Of a stretch of 64,000 nucleotides of DNA, positions 28,785 through 37,227 are shown piece by piece. Location of the stretch: assembly GCA_016713535.1 (NCBI GenBank), contig JADJOY010000014.1, positions 62,001-126,000 on the forward strand. The letters are read 5' to 3'. The stretch is from JADJOY01 sp016713535 [NCBI: Deltaproteobacteria bacterium]. Lineage in GTDB: Bacteria; JADJOY01. Made by a program: the position numbers and the translations under genes. How positions within the stretch are numbered: the stretch's first letter is position 1; every line of letters starts with the position of its first letter. A model generated the notes under the pieces. It saw nothing but the letters and a program-made list of their open reading frames with translations, did no database searches and was not told where the DNA came from.

Positions 28785-29810
28785 TCACCCGCCGCGGGTG
28801 TGCATTTCGAGGTGCGGGTTCACGCGCAGCTCGGGGCGCGGCACGAGCGGCTCGCGCGCGGCGAGCCCGAGGCGGGCCTCGGCGCCGCGATCGCTGCGCA
28901 GCGCCCAGCCGCGGCTGATGGTGGCGGCGAGCTCGGTCACGCTCGCGCCGGCGCGGACGCGGGCGCGCAAGTCGAGCCCGGCGCGCGCGTAGAGGCACGT
29001 GAGCCACATGCCGTCGGCGGTGAGGCGGGAGCGGTCACACGAGCGGCAAAACGGCGCGGTCGTCGAGGAGATGATCCCGAACGCGAGCCCGTCGGGGAGC
29101 CGGAAGCGCTCGGCCGGCGCGCTCGAGTCCTCGACGATGGGCTCGAGCGGCCCGTAGTGAGAGGCGAGCCGATCCAGCATCTGCGCGCGCGAAACGACCT
29201 GCTCCATCGACCAGCGCGTCGCGCCGCCGACGTCCATGTATTCGATGAAGCGCACCTCGGCGCCGAGCCCGCGCGCGTACTCGACGAGGTCGACGAGCTC
29301 GCCGTCGTTGACCCTCGCCATCACGACGGTGTCGATCTTGATCGGGCGGAAGCCCGCTTCGACCGCCCGCTCGACGCCCCGCAGCACGCTGGTCAGCTCG
29401 TCGCGCTGCGCGAGAGCGCGGAACGTCTCGGGACGCAGGGTGTCGAGGCTCACGGTGAGCCGGTGCAGCCCCGCGGCGGCGAGCTCGCGCGCGTGCTCGG
29501 CGAGCAGCAGCCCGTTGGTGGTGAGGGCCAGGTCGCGGATGGCCGGCTTGTCCGCGACCATGCGCACGAAGCGGGCGAGATCGTGGCGCAAGAGCGGCTC
29601 GCCGCCGGTGATCCGCACCCGGTCCGCGCCGGCGAGCGCGAACGCGTCGACCAGCACCGCGAGCTCCTCGAAGCGCAGGGTGTCGGCGCGTGGCAGCCAG
29701 ACGTAGTTCTGCTCCGGCATGCAGTAGGCGCACCGCAGGTTGCACCGGTCGGTGACCGAGATGCGCAGGTTGCGGAGCGGCCGGCCGAGGAGGTCGGAGG
29801 TGGACGGCAT
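28785..29810 (-). CDS. moaA: GTP 3',8-cyclase MoaA
   Basis: 341 residues from the start at 29810. MoaA is the radical SAM enzyme that converts GTP to 3',8-cyclo-7,8-dihydro-GTP, first step of molybdenum cofactor synthesis. The N-terminal cluster motif is C23-x3-C27-x2-C30 (TDRCNLRCAYC), followed by the SAM-binding RITGGEPLLR. The second, substrate-binding 4Fe-4S cluster is supplied by the C-terminal FCRSCDRSRLTADGMWLTC. The protein ends in TRGG, the Gly-Gly tail needed for activity in characterised MoaA. Full length. It lies 59 nt downstream of lon on the same strand; no other moa genes are in the window. Confidence 0.97.
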   Translation of the reverse strand: MPSTSDLLGRPLRNLRISVTDRCNLRCAYCMPEQNYVWLPRADTLRFEELAVLVDAFALAGADRVRITGGEPLLRHDLARFVRMVADKPAIRDLALTTNGLLLAEHARELAAAGLHRLTVSLDTLRPETFRALAQRDELTSVLRGVERAVEAGFRPIKIDTVVMARVNDGELVDLVEYARGLGAEVRFIEYMDVGGATRWSMEQVVSRAQMLDRLASHYGPLEPIVEDSSAPAERFRLPDGLAFGIISSTTAPFCRSCDRSRLTADGMWLTCLYARAGLDLRARVRAGASVTELAATISRGWALRSDRGAEARLGLAAREPLVPRPELRVNPHLEMHTRGG

Positions 29811-29869
29811 GAGCCCGCGCAGTATGACCCACGGACCCCCGACGCGTGGACCGCGCGGGAGTCGGAGAG

Positions 29870-32335
29870 TCAGCGCCCGCGCGCGGCGGCCGGCTGGGAG
29901 CGCTGCCGCGTGCGTCCGCGCGAGCGATCCTTGGCCTGGTCCGCTTCGGGCCCGGGCGCCGCGGCGCCTCCCGGCTCGCGAAACACGGCGTCGAGCGCCT
30001 CCTCGATCCGGTCGACGAGCACGAACTCGAGCCCCTCCCGCGCGTTCGGCGGTACCTCGTTCAGGTCCGCCGCGTTGAGGCGCGGCATCACCACCCTGCG
30101 GATCCCGGCGCGGCGCGCCGCCAGCACCTTCTCCTTGATGCCGCCGACCGGCAGCACCTTGCCGCGCAGCGTGATCTCGCCGGTCATCGCGGTCTGCGGA
30201 TTCACCGGCTTCCCCGTCAGCAGCGACACGATGGAGGTGACCATGGCGACGCCCGCCGAGGGGCCGTCCTTCGGGATCGCGCCGGCCGGGACGTGGACGT
30301 GGAGGTCGACCTTGGTGAAGAAGTCGTCGGCGATGCCTAGCGCGGCGGTGCGAGAGCGCACCACGGTGAGCGCCGCCTGCGCCGACTCCTTCATCACGTC
30401 ACCGACCTGGCCGGTGATGGTGAGGCCCTTGGATCCCGGCATCTGCGCCGATTCGATGAAGAGGATGTCGCCGCCCGCTGGCGTCCACGCCAGCCCGGTC
30501 GCGACGCCGGGGATGCCGGCGCGCTCGGCCACTTCCGCGAAGAAGCGCCGCGCGCCGAGGATCTTCTCGACGTCGGCCGCGGTGACGATGCGCGCGTCGG
30601 TCCGGCCCTCCGCGCGCTCACGCGCGACGTAGCGGCACAGTCCCGCGATCGCCCGCTCGAGGTTCCTGAGCCCCGCCTCGCGGGTGTAGTCGCTCAGGAC
30701 CTTGCGGATCGCCTCGTCGGTGATGGTGAGCTGATCGGGCATGAGCCCGTTGGCGGCGAGCTCGCGCGGCACCAGGTAGCGGTGCGCGATCTCGGCCTTC
30801 TCCTCCGACGTGTAGCCGGCCAGCTCGAGGACCTCCATGCGGTCCTGGAGCGGGGCGGGCACGTTCTGGAGGACGTTGGCGGTGGTGATCCACATGACCT
30901 CCGAGAGGTCGAAGGGGATCTCCAGGTAGTGGTCCGAGAACGAGTTGTTCTGCTCCGGGTCGAGGACCTCGAGCAGCGCCGAGGACGGATCGCCGCGGAA
31001 GTCGTTGCCGAGCTTGTCGACCTCGTCGAGCATGAACACCGGGTTGTGGCTGCCGGCGCGCTTGAGGCCCTGGATGATGCGGCCGGGCAGGGCCCCCACG
31101 TACGTGCGGCGGTGGCCGCGGATCTCGGCTTCGTCGCGCACTCCGCCCAGGCTGATGCGCACGAACTGGCGACCGAGGGCGCGCGCGATCGACTTGCCGA
31201 GGCTGGTCTTGCCGGTGCCCGGAGGGCCGACGAAGCACAGGATCGGCCCACGCGCGTCGGGCTTGAGCTTGCGCACCGCGAGGGTCTCGAGGATGCGCTG
31301 CTTCACCTTCTCGAGGTCGTAGTGGTCCGCGTCGAGGATCTCGCGCGCGTGCGCGACGTCGAGCTGGTCCTCGGTGCGCTTCGTCCACGGCAGGTCGAGG
31401 ATCCACTCGACGTAGCTGCGGATCACCGAGCCTTCGGCCATCCCGGCCGGCATCTGCGACAGCCGCTTGAGCTCTTTCTCGACCACCGTGCGGGGCTCTT
31501 CGGGGAGGTTCGCCTCGTCGATGCGCTTGCGCAGCTCCTCGACCTCGGACTGACGCTCGTCCTTCTCGCCGAGCTCGCGGTGGATCGCCTTGAGCTGCTC
31601 GCGCAGGAAGTGCTCGCGCTGCTGATCGCCGACCTCGCGCTGGATCTCGGACTGGATCTTGCTCGAGATCTCGAGACGCTGGAGCTCGCGCTGGGCGAAG
31701 AACTGCAGGCGGTCGAAGAGCTTGACCAGCACCGCCTCGCGCAGCAGCTCGACGTTCTCGTCGAGGCTCAGGTTGAGGGCGCTCGCCACCACGTACACGA
31801 GCGCCTCCGGGTCCTCGACGGCGAGCGCCAGCCCCGCCGCCTCGGCAGGCAGCAGGTTGTTGAGCTCGGCGACGCGCTTGAAGATGTTCTTGAGCGCCTG
31901 CGCGCGGCCCTCGATCTCGACCGCGTCCGCGCCCGGCACGGTGACGATCGGCTCGGTCTGGGCGACCAGGAACGGTTCGGTCGACGCGTAGCGCAGGATC
32001 TTCACGCGCCGCTGGCCCTGGACGAGGAGGTTCATCCCGCCGTTGGGCGGCTTCATCATCTTCACGATCTTGAGGACGATGCCGACGTCGTAGAGGTCGT
32101 CGGGGCGAGGATCGTCGTTGTCGGCGTCCTTCTGCGGGATGCCGGCGATCAGGCGATCGCCGATGGCCGCACCGTCGACCGCCTGGATGGAGGCCGGGCG
32201 GCCGATGGCGAGCGGCGCCATCATGTTGGGGAAGACGACCAGGTTGCGCAGCGGCAGGACCGGCAGCTCGCGTGCCCCGTGGCCAGCGTCCGCCGGCTCC
32301 TGACCGAGGATGGATGACAGCTTTCGACCGAACAC
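29870..32335 (-). CDS. lon: ATP-dependent protease Lon
   Basis: 821 residues from the GTG at 32335, chosen because GAGGAGAG lies just upstream; an in-frame codon 10 residues earlier lacks a good site. Domains in order: the Lon N-terminal substrate-binding domain (ELPVLPLRNLVVFPNMMAPL), a coiled coil (about 200-260), the AAA+ module with GPPGTGKT Walker A and FMLDEVDKLGNDF Walker B, and the S16 protease domain with catalytic Ser in KDGPSAGVAM and Lys in LPVGGIKEKVLAAR. The tail is long and basic (RSRGRTRQRSQPAAARGR). Cytoplasmic quality-control protease. It follows hsp20 by 33 nt, forming a heat-shock style operon. Confidence 0.97.
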   Translation of the reverse strand: MFGRKLSSILGQEPADAGHGARELPVLPLRNLVVFPNMMAPLAIGRPASIQAVDGAAIGDRLIAGIPQKDADNDDPRPDDLYDVGIVLKIVKMMKPPNGGMNLLVQGQRRVKILRYASTEPFLVAQTEPIVTVPGADAVEIEGRAQALKNIFKRVAELNNLLPAEAAGLALAVEDPEALVYVVASALNLSLDENVELLREAVLVKLFDRLQFFAQRELQRLEISSKIQSEIQREVGDQQREHFLREQLKAIHRELGEKDERQSEVEELRKRIDEANLPEEPRTVVEKELKRLSQMPAGMAEGSVIRSYVEWILDLPWTKRTEDQLDVAHAREILDADHYDLEKVKQRILETLAVRKLKPDARGPILCFVGPPGTGKTSLGKSIARALGRQFVRISLGGVRDEAEIRGHRRTYVGALPGRIIQGLKRAGSHNPVFMLDEVDKLGNDFRGDPSSALLEVLDPEQNNSFSDHYLEIPFDLSEVMWITTANVLQNVPAPLQDRMEVLELAGYTSEEKAEIAHRYLVPRELAANGLMPDQLTITDEAIRKVLSDYTREAGLRNLERAIAGLCRYVARERAEGRTDARIVTAADVEKILGARRFFAEVAERAGIPGVATGLAWTPAGGDILFIESAQMPGSKGLTITGQVGDVMKESAQAALTVVRSRTAALGIADDFFTKVDLHVHVPAGAIPKDGPSAGVAMVTSIVSLLTGKPVNPQTAMTGEITLRGKVLPVGGIKEKVLAARRAGIRRVVMPRLNAADLNEVPPNAREGLEFVLVDRIEEALDAVFREPGGAAAPGPEADQAKDRSRGRTRQRSQPAAARGR

Positions 32336-32368
32336 GGATCTCTCCTCGCGCGGGTTGCGGCGCACTCG

Positions 32369-32800
32369 TCAGGGCTCGGAGGAGTCCGACGAGGAGGTCA
32401 CGGCCACGCGGACCTTGCCGGGACGGTTGAGCTTCGGGCAGCGGAGCTCCAGCAGCCCGTTGCGCTGGGTGGCGTCGATGCGCTCGCCGTCGACCGCCAC
32501 CGGGATCGGGATGACGCGCTCGAAGCGCCCGTAGCCGAGCTCCATCTGGTGCTGGCGGATCGGCTGGTGCGCACCGTGCGAGCGCTCCGGGCGGTTGCCC
32601 TCGATCACCAGCTCGCGGCCCTCGAAGTGGACCGCCAGGCTCTTCTCGTCGACTCCCGCGAGCTCCGCGACCACCACGATCTCGGTCGCGGTCTCCCACA
32701 CGTCCACCGCGGGCGACCAGCTCGCGGCGCCCACGCGCACGCGGGCGATCGGCACTCCGTCCAGGAACGCGGTGATGAATCTCGGTGCTTCGGCGGCCAC
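32369..32800 (-). CDS. Small heat-shock protein (Hsp20/alpha-crystallin)
   Basis: 143 residues if started at the GTG at 32800, which has a G-rich site upstream and lies about 57 nt after a good promoter; a further upstream in-frame start would overlap that promoter and a repeat element. The alpha-crystallin domain runs from about residue 23: SPAVDVWETATEIVVVAELA, GVDEKSLAVHFEGRELVIEG, then YGRFERVIPIPVAVDGERID and the diagnostic NGLLELRCPKLNRPGKVRV. An ATP-independent holdase that binds unfolded proteins. The N-terminal arm is short. Operon partner of lon: holdase and protease together. Confidence 0.9.
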   Translation of the reverse strand: MAAEAPRFITAFLDGVPIARVRVGAASWSPAVDVWETATEIVVVAELAGVDEKSLAVHFEGRELVIEGNRPERSHGAHQPIRQHQMELGYGRFERVIPIPVAVDGERIDATQRNGLLELRCPKLNRPGKVRVAVTSSSDSSEP

Positions 32801-32864
32801 GGTGAACCCCCCGGGTGCGTTCCGCGAGCGCGGCGACACGCCACACTCCGCACCCGACGAATCG

Positions 32865-32892
32865 AACGTAAGGCCGAGCCCTCGCGTGTCAA
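32865..32892 (-). promoter_or_regulatory. Sigma-70 promoter of the hsp20-lon operon
   Basis: On the minus strand TTGACA (32892-32887), a 16-bp spacer, and TACGTT (32870-32865). A perfect -35 in GC-rich DNA is notable. It predicts a leader of about 57 nt to the hsp20 GTG. No CIRCE inverted repeat was found, so control by HrcA is not supported. Confidence 0.55.
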
Positions 32893-32929
32893 ACCGCGCG
32901 CGCTCCTGCAGGGCGAGTCCGTTCGGGAG

Positions 32930-33054
32930 GGGCACGCGTCGCGTGCCCGGCGATCCGCGTCGGCGTCAGCGTCGCTCGATCGCCGATCTCGGTCGGTTCC
33001 GCTCGAACGCGTGATCCGCCGCCCTCGGTCTGGAAGGCCCGCCTCCGGCGGGCC
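32930..33054 (+). repeat. Dispersed two-hairpin intergenic element, copy 3 (complete)
   Basis: The clearest full copy, 125 bp. Hairpin 1 GGGCACGC-GTC-GCGTGCCC (32930-32948) is followed by GGCGAT, then a CGATC-containing middle, the lead-in GGTCTGGAAGG, and hairpin 2 GGCCCGCC-TCC-GGCGGGCC (33036-33054). Both stems are perfect. It ends 5 nt from the stop of the minus-strand gene at 33060 and lies behind the hsp20 promoter. Confidence 0.7.
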
Positions 33055-33059
33055 GGCGC

Positions 33060-34055
33060 TCAGACCTCGATACCGAGCTGACCGCGGCGCCGGTAGAGCA
33101 CGTTGCCGTAGACCGACATCGTCGCGAGCACCAGGTACACGTCGAGCCACGGCCACAGATACGAGATCGGCGCGGGCACGAGCCGCGCCACCAGACCCGA
33201 TCCGGCCGACATCACGAACGCCCCGACGAGCAGCACCAGGTAGTCGCCGCGCACCCGTGCCAGCAGCCGCACCGCGAACCCGGGGTTGAGCGCGGCGCCC
33301 ACCGAGTCGGTCATGGCGGTCGTCACGATGACCGCGGGCAGATAGAAGAGCCCGACGCCGAACAGCAGCCAGAAGATCGGGTCGCTGGCGACGTCGGCGA
33401 TCGGTCCGGGGCGCAGCGCCGCGTAGAGTCCGGCGGGCAGCGCGACGAGCCAGCAGCCGGCGACGAACGCCAGCGCCGGGATGATCAGGTCCCACATCCA
33501 GTCGGTCACGTCGCCAGGCTCCGGGAAGCCCTTCTCGCCGCGCGCCGCGTGGCGAACGATGCGCAACATGAAGGGCACCGGCAAGAGGCGAAGGATGATG
33601 CTCATCGTCCCCGCGTACATCGCGCTCGCCGACCCGACCGCGTAGAGGAAGCCGATCCCGAGCCACACGAAGATCTCGTAGCCGCCGGCGAACGGACGCT
33701 TGGCGCCCTCGCCGATCGCCCACGGGATCGAGAGCCGGTCGTGGTTCGCCTTCTGCTCGCGCTGCACGCGGCGCTCGCGGCGCGGGCTCGCCACGCACCG
33801 GTCACGGCACGCCGGGCACTGCACGAGCTGCACCTTGCTCGACACGGCGCGTGTCACGAGCCCGCACTCGTCGCACCAGCCCTTGCCGCAGTGAGCACAC
33901 AGCCACTCGGCGAAGCGCTCGCGGTGCCGGTCGCAGCGGGCGAGCGCTCCGGTGGTGGGAGAGGCGGTGCGCGGTTGGGGCGGGCCGGAGCCCGCGGAGG
34001 TCGGCGGTGGGGTCGGCATGGCGGCGCTGGGCTCCGGGAGCGGCGAGCTCGACAA
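33060..34055 (-). CDS. Zinc-binding N-terminal domain fused to a polytopic membrane domain
   Basis: 331 residues. The first ~40 residues are a Pro/Ser-rich tail. A Cys/His cluster at about 40-90 follows (CDRHRERFAEWLCAHCGKGW, CDECG, CPACRDRC), which looks like a B-box or rubredoxin-type zinc module. Residues 125-320 contain about five or six transmembrane helices (IFVWLGIGFLYAVGSASAMY, LIIPALAFVAGCWLVALPAG, FWLLFGVGLFYLPAVIVTTA, YLVLLVGAFVMSAGSGLVAR, YLVLATMSVYGNVLY). The membrane part resembles DUF4013/Yip1-like proteins of unknown function. Zinc module faces the cytoplasm by the positive-inside rule. An alternative start 12 codons in is possible. Same strand as the zinc-ribbon TPR gene upstream, 114 nt away. 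Confidence 0.82.
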   Translation of the reverse strand: MSSSPLPEPSAAMPTPPPTSAGSGPPQPRTASPTTGALARCDRHRERFAEWLCAHCGKGWCDECGLVTRAVSSKVQLVQCPACRDRCVASPRRERRVQREQKANHDRLSIPWAIGEGAKRPFAGGYEIFVWLGIGFLYAVGSASAMYAGTMSIILRLLPVPFMLRIVRHAARGEKGFPEPGDVTDWMWDLIIPALAFVAGCWLVALPAGLYAALRPGPIADVASDPIFWLLFGVGLFYLPAVIVTTAMTDSVGAALNPGFAVRLLARVRGDYLVLLVGAFVMSAGSGLVARLVPAPISYLWPWLDVYLVLATMSVYGNVLYRRRGQLGIEV

Positions 34056-34169
34056 GGAGAACTATCGAGTTCCGCCCCATCGTATCCGAGCGCGTGGCCC
34101 GTAAACGGATTGGTGGCGTCTCGTCGCGGACGCGGCGGGACCGTGCGACTCGGACGCGCCGCGCCCGGG

Positions 34170-35210
34170 TCACTCCCGCTTCAGGAACTTGAACAGCCGC
34201 TCGGTGGTGGTGCGCCGCGCCGGGACCGCCTGCTTGCCGCTCAGGTAGCTCTCGATGGCCGCATTGGCGCCACCGTGGCCCGGCTCGAGGTCGCGCACGC
34301 GCTTGAAGTAGGGCATGGCGCGGCTCGGCTGGCCGCGGCTGTTCCACATCTCACCGAGGGCCATCAGCACCTCGAGGTTGTCCGGGTCGAGCTGGGTTGC
34401 CTTCTCGAGGCTACGCTCGACCGCGAGCCAGTCGGGCTGCCGGGTAGTCGCGACGGCCGCCTTCATCATCGTCTGACCCAGCCGGAGGTGGAAGAACCCC
34501 CGCTCGGGAGCGAGCGCGATGCAGCGCTGGTAGGCGCTGCGCGCGTCCTCGAAGTGCCCCGTGTCGTAGGCCTGGTCGGCGTCGAGCTGCTCCTTGATGA
34601 GCGCCGCGCGTGCGCCGGTCACGACCTCGGTCTTCACCTTGCGCTCGGCCGCGGCGGTGCGCATCTGGTGGGACCGGCGCCGGCGTTCCACGTCGCCGAG
34701 CTCGTTGAACGCCTCGTCGATGCGCAGCGTGAGCTGCCACATCTTGTGCGACTCGTCGTCGGTGAGCTGACCCACCCAGCGTGACGTGCGGTAGCGCTCG
34801 GCGAGGCGGAAGTACGCGTCCATCACTTCCTGGTTGGTGCTCTCGACGTGCACGCCGAGCAGCGCGAACGGCTCGCGCTTCATCAGCTCGTCGTAGCGGT
34901 CGTCGATCTCGCGGAGGATCTCCTCGAGCTCGGCGGGGCGACGCGAGCCGCCCGTCGTGGTCGCCCTCACGCCGCTCGAGTTGGGCGGGATCACGGTCCC
35001 CGAGGGCGGGGTGTTCCCGCTCGGTGCCCGCGTCGGCGGACGCGGCGTCGGCACCCCCGGCGGCGTCGCCGCCCCCACCACCGCGCCGGTGTCGATGTCG
35101 ACGTCGAAGCGCGACTCGCAGCGCGAGCAGCGCGCGCGGAAGGTGTTACCGCGCGCGGCGGCGGGCTCGACCTGGTAGCGGTTCTGGCAGCTCGGGCAGA
35201 CGATCCACAT
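34170..35210 (-). CDS. Zinc-ribbon (MJ0042) protein with J-like and TPR domains
   Basis: 346 residues from ATG 35210 (MWIVCPSCQNRYQVEPAAAR). A four-Cys zinc ribbon of the MJ0042 type is formed by C5, C8, C28 and C31. A disordered Pro/Thr/Ser linker (about 45-90) follows. A helical domain with the DnaJ-like pattern FALLGVHVESTNQEVMDAYF ... AFNELGDVERRRRSH lies at about 115-185, but it has RYRTSRW where HPD would be, so it cannot be a normal DnaK co-chaperone. TPR units follow at about 200-310 (AYDTGHFEDARSAYQRCIAL, LEKATQLDPDNLEVLMALGE). This zinc-ribbon plus TPR architecture is common in myxobacteria; function unknown. Confidence 0.85.
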   Translation of the reverse strand: MWIVCPSCQNRYQVEPAAARGNTFRARCSRCESRFDVDIDTGAVVGAATPPGVPTPRPPTRAPSGNTPPSGTVIPPNSSGVRATTTGGSRRPAELEEILREIDDRYDELMKREPFALLGVHVESTNQEVMDAYFRLAERYRTSRWVGQLTDDESHKMWQLTLRIDEAFNELGDVERRRRSHQMRTAAAERKVKTEVVTGARAALIKEQLDADQAYDTGHFEDARSAYQRCIALAPERGFFHLRLGQTMMKAAVATTRQPDWLAVERSLEKATQLDPDNLEVLMALGEMWNSRGQPSRAMPYFKRVRDLEPGHGGANAAIESYLSGKQAVPARRTTTERLFKFLKRE

Positions 35211-35364
35211 GGGCGCGCTCGTGGCCTGCGCGTGCCGAGGGGGAGACTCCCGGCCGCGATCCCGCCGATGGTACGCCGGCGCCTCGCCGAGCGGCAGTCG
35301 GGGAAGTCCTAATAGCGTCGTCGGGTTCGGCCGCAGCCCTATCGGCGGTAGCCTCGTGCCTCGC

Positions 35365-37050
35365 TCAGGGGGTGGGCGTGTCGGCGAAGGTGAAGTCGAG
35401 CGCCACCCGCTTGCCGCTCCACGGCCGCCTGGCGCCCTCCTCGGCGGCTCGCTGCACCAGCGGGTCACCGCCGTTGACCGCGTGGTAAGCGGCGACCGCG
35501 TCGTCCCGGCGCCGCAGCGCGTCGAGGGCCCTGGCGTGCCACAGGGTGATCTTGGCGACCCGCTCGGGGTCCGCATGGCCGAGCGTCCGGGCACGCTCGA
35601 GGTCCGCGAGGGCACCTGGGGCGTCGCCGTCGAAGAGCGCGATCAGGCCCGAGATGAGCGCGAAGAGCGAGTCACCCGGCCGAAGCTCGCACGCGCGCCG
35701 CAGGTGCCGCCGCGCCGACGGCATGTCCTCGTCGTTGAAGTAGGCCTCGCACCCGTCGCGGTAGGCCTCGAACGCGGCCGCGCTCGGCGCGTTCGCGCGC
35801 TCGCCGGCGGTGAGCGAGCCGAGCTCCGCTCGAGCGGTCTGGCTCGTGAGGTCGAACGCGACGAACGCGCGACTCGAGGTGGGTGCGCGCCCCGCGCCCA
35901 CCCAGGCGAGCCCGGCGGTGGCGTCGAACACCGTGGACCCCACGGTCACCAGCGCCGCGATGGCGCGGGTGATCCGACACCTCGAGTCGGCGCCGACGTC
36001 GCCCAGGATGCCTGCCACGTAGTCCGCGTCGATCGTGCCGCAGCGTTCGGTGAGCAGGTCGTTGGCGCGGTGGTAGCGCGCGGCGTTCCAGCGCCACTGC
36101 GACGGGTACGTAAACCGCTCAGACTTCGCGAGCGCCGGCTCGAGGTAGATGTTCGAGTATCCGAACGTGGTGCCCTCGGGACGAAACCACGCGCGGCGCG
36201 CCGCGGTGACCTCGTAACAGAGCACCGCGTCCTCGCGCGCGGAGCCGATCAGGTAGGTCCACGAGCCATTGGGGCGGTGCTCGTCGAGGATGCGGCGCGC
36301 ATCGTCGAGGTCGCGCGCCTCGCGCATCAGGGTGTCGCCGACGATACCCACCGGCAGCCCGCCGAGCGTGACGTCGACGGTCGACAGGTGCTGGTGGACG
36401 GCCATCGTGAGACCGGACTCGTTCATGGCGGTGACGCCGCCCAGGTGGATGCCGGCCGCGCCGATCGCCACGTAGCGCTGCGCGCCGGTCGGCGCGTAGA
36501 AGAAGACGGCAGTCTCCCGGTCCCACGCGCCCACGCCCTGGTAGTCGAAGTTGCGGCCATGCAGGAAGTGGCCGTCGCGCGACGCGGCGCCCCACGCGAA
36601 GGCGCTGGTGCAGCCCATGAGCGGCACCCCGAAGCGCGGCGCGTCCGGGAATCCGCGCAGCCGCGTGTAGCGCGACACCGCCCACAGGAAGGTCTCGGGC
36701 ATGGTCACGGCGTTGACGAGCTGGCGGCGGCTCAGCCGGGCGCCATCGGCGAGGCCGTCGAGCGCTTCGCGGACGTGCGCTGGGAAGCGGCGCGCGACCG
36801 CGGCGCCGACGGTCGAGGCGAGCGCGGTCGCCGCAGGGCCGCCGAGCGGCCCGAGGTTCTCGCGCATCAGGCGGTCCACGTAGCGAGCGAAGTACGGCAC
36901 CGGCCCGCGGCGGATCGCCGCCGCGAGGAGCTGGCCGTGCTTGTAGCCCATCTCGCGATCCGAGCCCGCGAGGCGAACCACGTGAATGCCCTCGAAGCGC
37001 TCGTAGTCGGCCAGGGAGGCGGCAGCGGCGCGGCTCTCGATCGCGGTCAT
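35365..37050 (-). CDS. C45-family acyltransferase/peptidase with C-terminal TPRs
   Basis: 561 residues from ATG 37050. The C45 (penicillin V amidase / acyl-CoA:6-APA acyltransferase-like, Ntn hydrolase) domain spans about 20-390. The predicted nucleophile is C147 in PLMGCTSAFAWG, exposed by self-cleavage in processed relatives, followed by GHFLHGRNFDYQGVG and VTAMNESGLTMAVHQHLS. Upstream helices (GSDREMGYKHGQLLAAAIRR) match the family pro-region. Residues about 430-540 add two or three TPR-like helical pairs (ALFDGDAPGALADLERARTL), an unusual extension. No clear signal peptide. Likely hydrolyses or transfers an N-acyl group; substrate unknown. Divergent from the frame-disrupted glycosyltransferase-like gene. 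Confidence 0.87.
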   Translation of the reverse strand: MTAIESRAAAASLADYERFEGIHVVRLAGSDREMGYKHGQLLAAAIRRGPVPYFARYVDRLMRENLGPLGGPAATALASTVGAAVARRFPAHVREALDGLADGARLSRRQLVNAVTMPETFLWAVSRYTRLRGFPDAPRFGVPLMGCTSAFAWGAASRDGHFLHGRNFDYQGVGAWDRETAVFFYAPTGAQRYVAIGAAGIHLGGVTAMNESGLTMAVHQHLSTVDVTLGGLPVGIVGDTLMREARDLDDARRILDEHRPNGSWTYLIGSAREDAVLCYEVTAARRAWFRPEGTTFGYSNIYLEPALAKSERFTYPSQWRWNAARYHRANDLLTERCGTIDADYVAGILGDVGADSRCRITRAIAALVTVGSTVFDATAGLAWVGAGRAPTSSRAFVAFDLTSQTARAELGSLTAGERANAPSAAAFEAYRDGCEAYFNDEDMPSARRHLRRACELRPGDSLFALISGLIALFDGDAPGALADLERARTLGHADPERVAKITLWHARALDALRRRDDAVAAYHAVNGGDPLVQRAAEEGARRPWSGKRVALDFTFADTPTP

Positions 37051-37227
37051 CGGTCCTCCTCGTGGGGGTCAACGAGCAAAGGTAGATCGGCGGCGCGGCG
37101 AGGGACAGGAGTCACGAGGGCGCGGATCCAGCCACGGCGAGCCGGCTTGCGCCCGAGGGGGCGCGCGCCGTAAATCATGCGGCCCTCGCGCCGCGCCGTG
37201 CGGCCGCGTCTCGGCCTTCGTCGCCCG

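Noticed and set aside
28600-28790. Structured RNA (SRP, RNase P or cobalamin riboswitch) upstream of the chemoreceptor
   Set aside because: GC hairpins are possible, but none of the conserved cores can be found on either strand.
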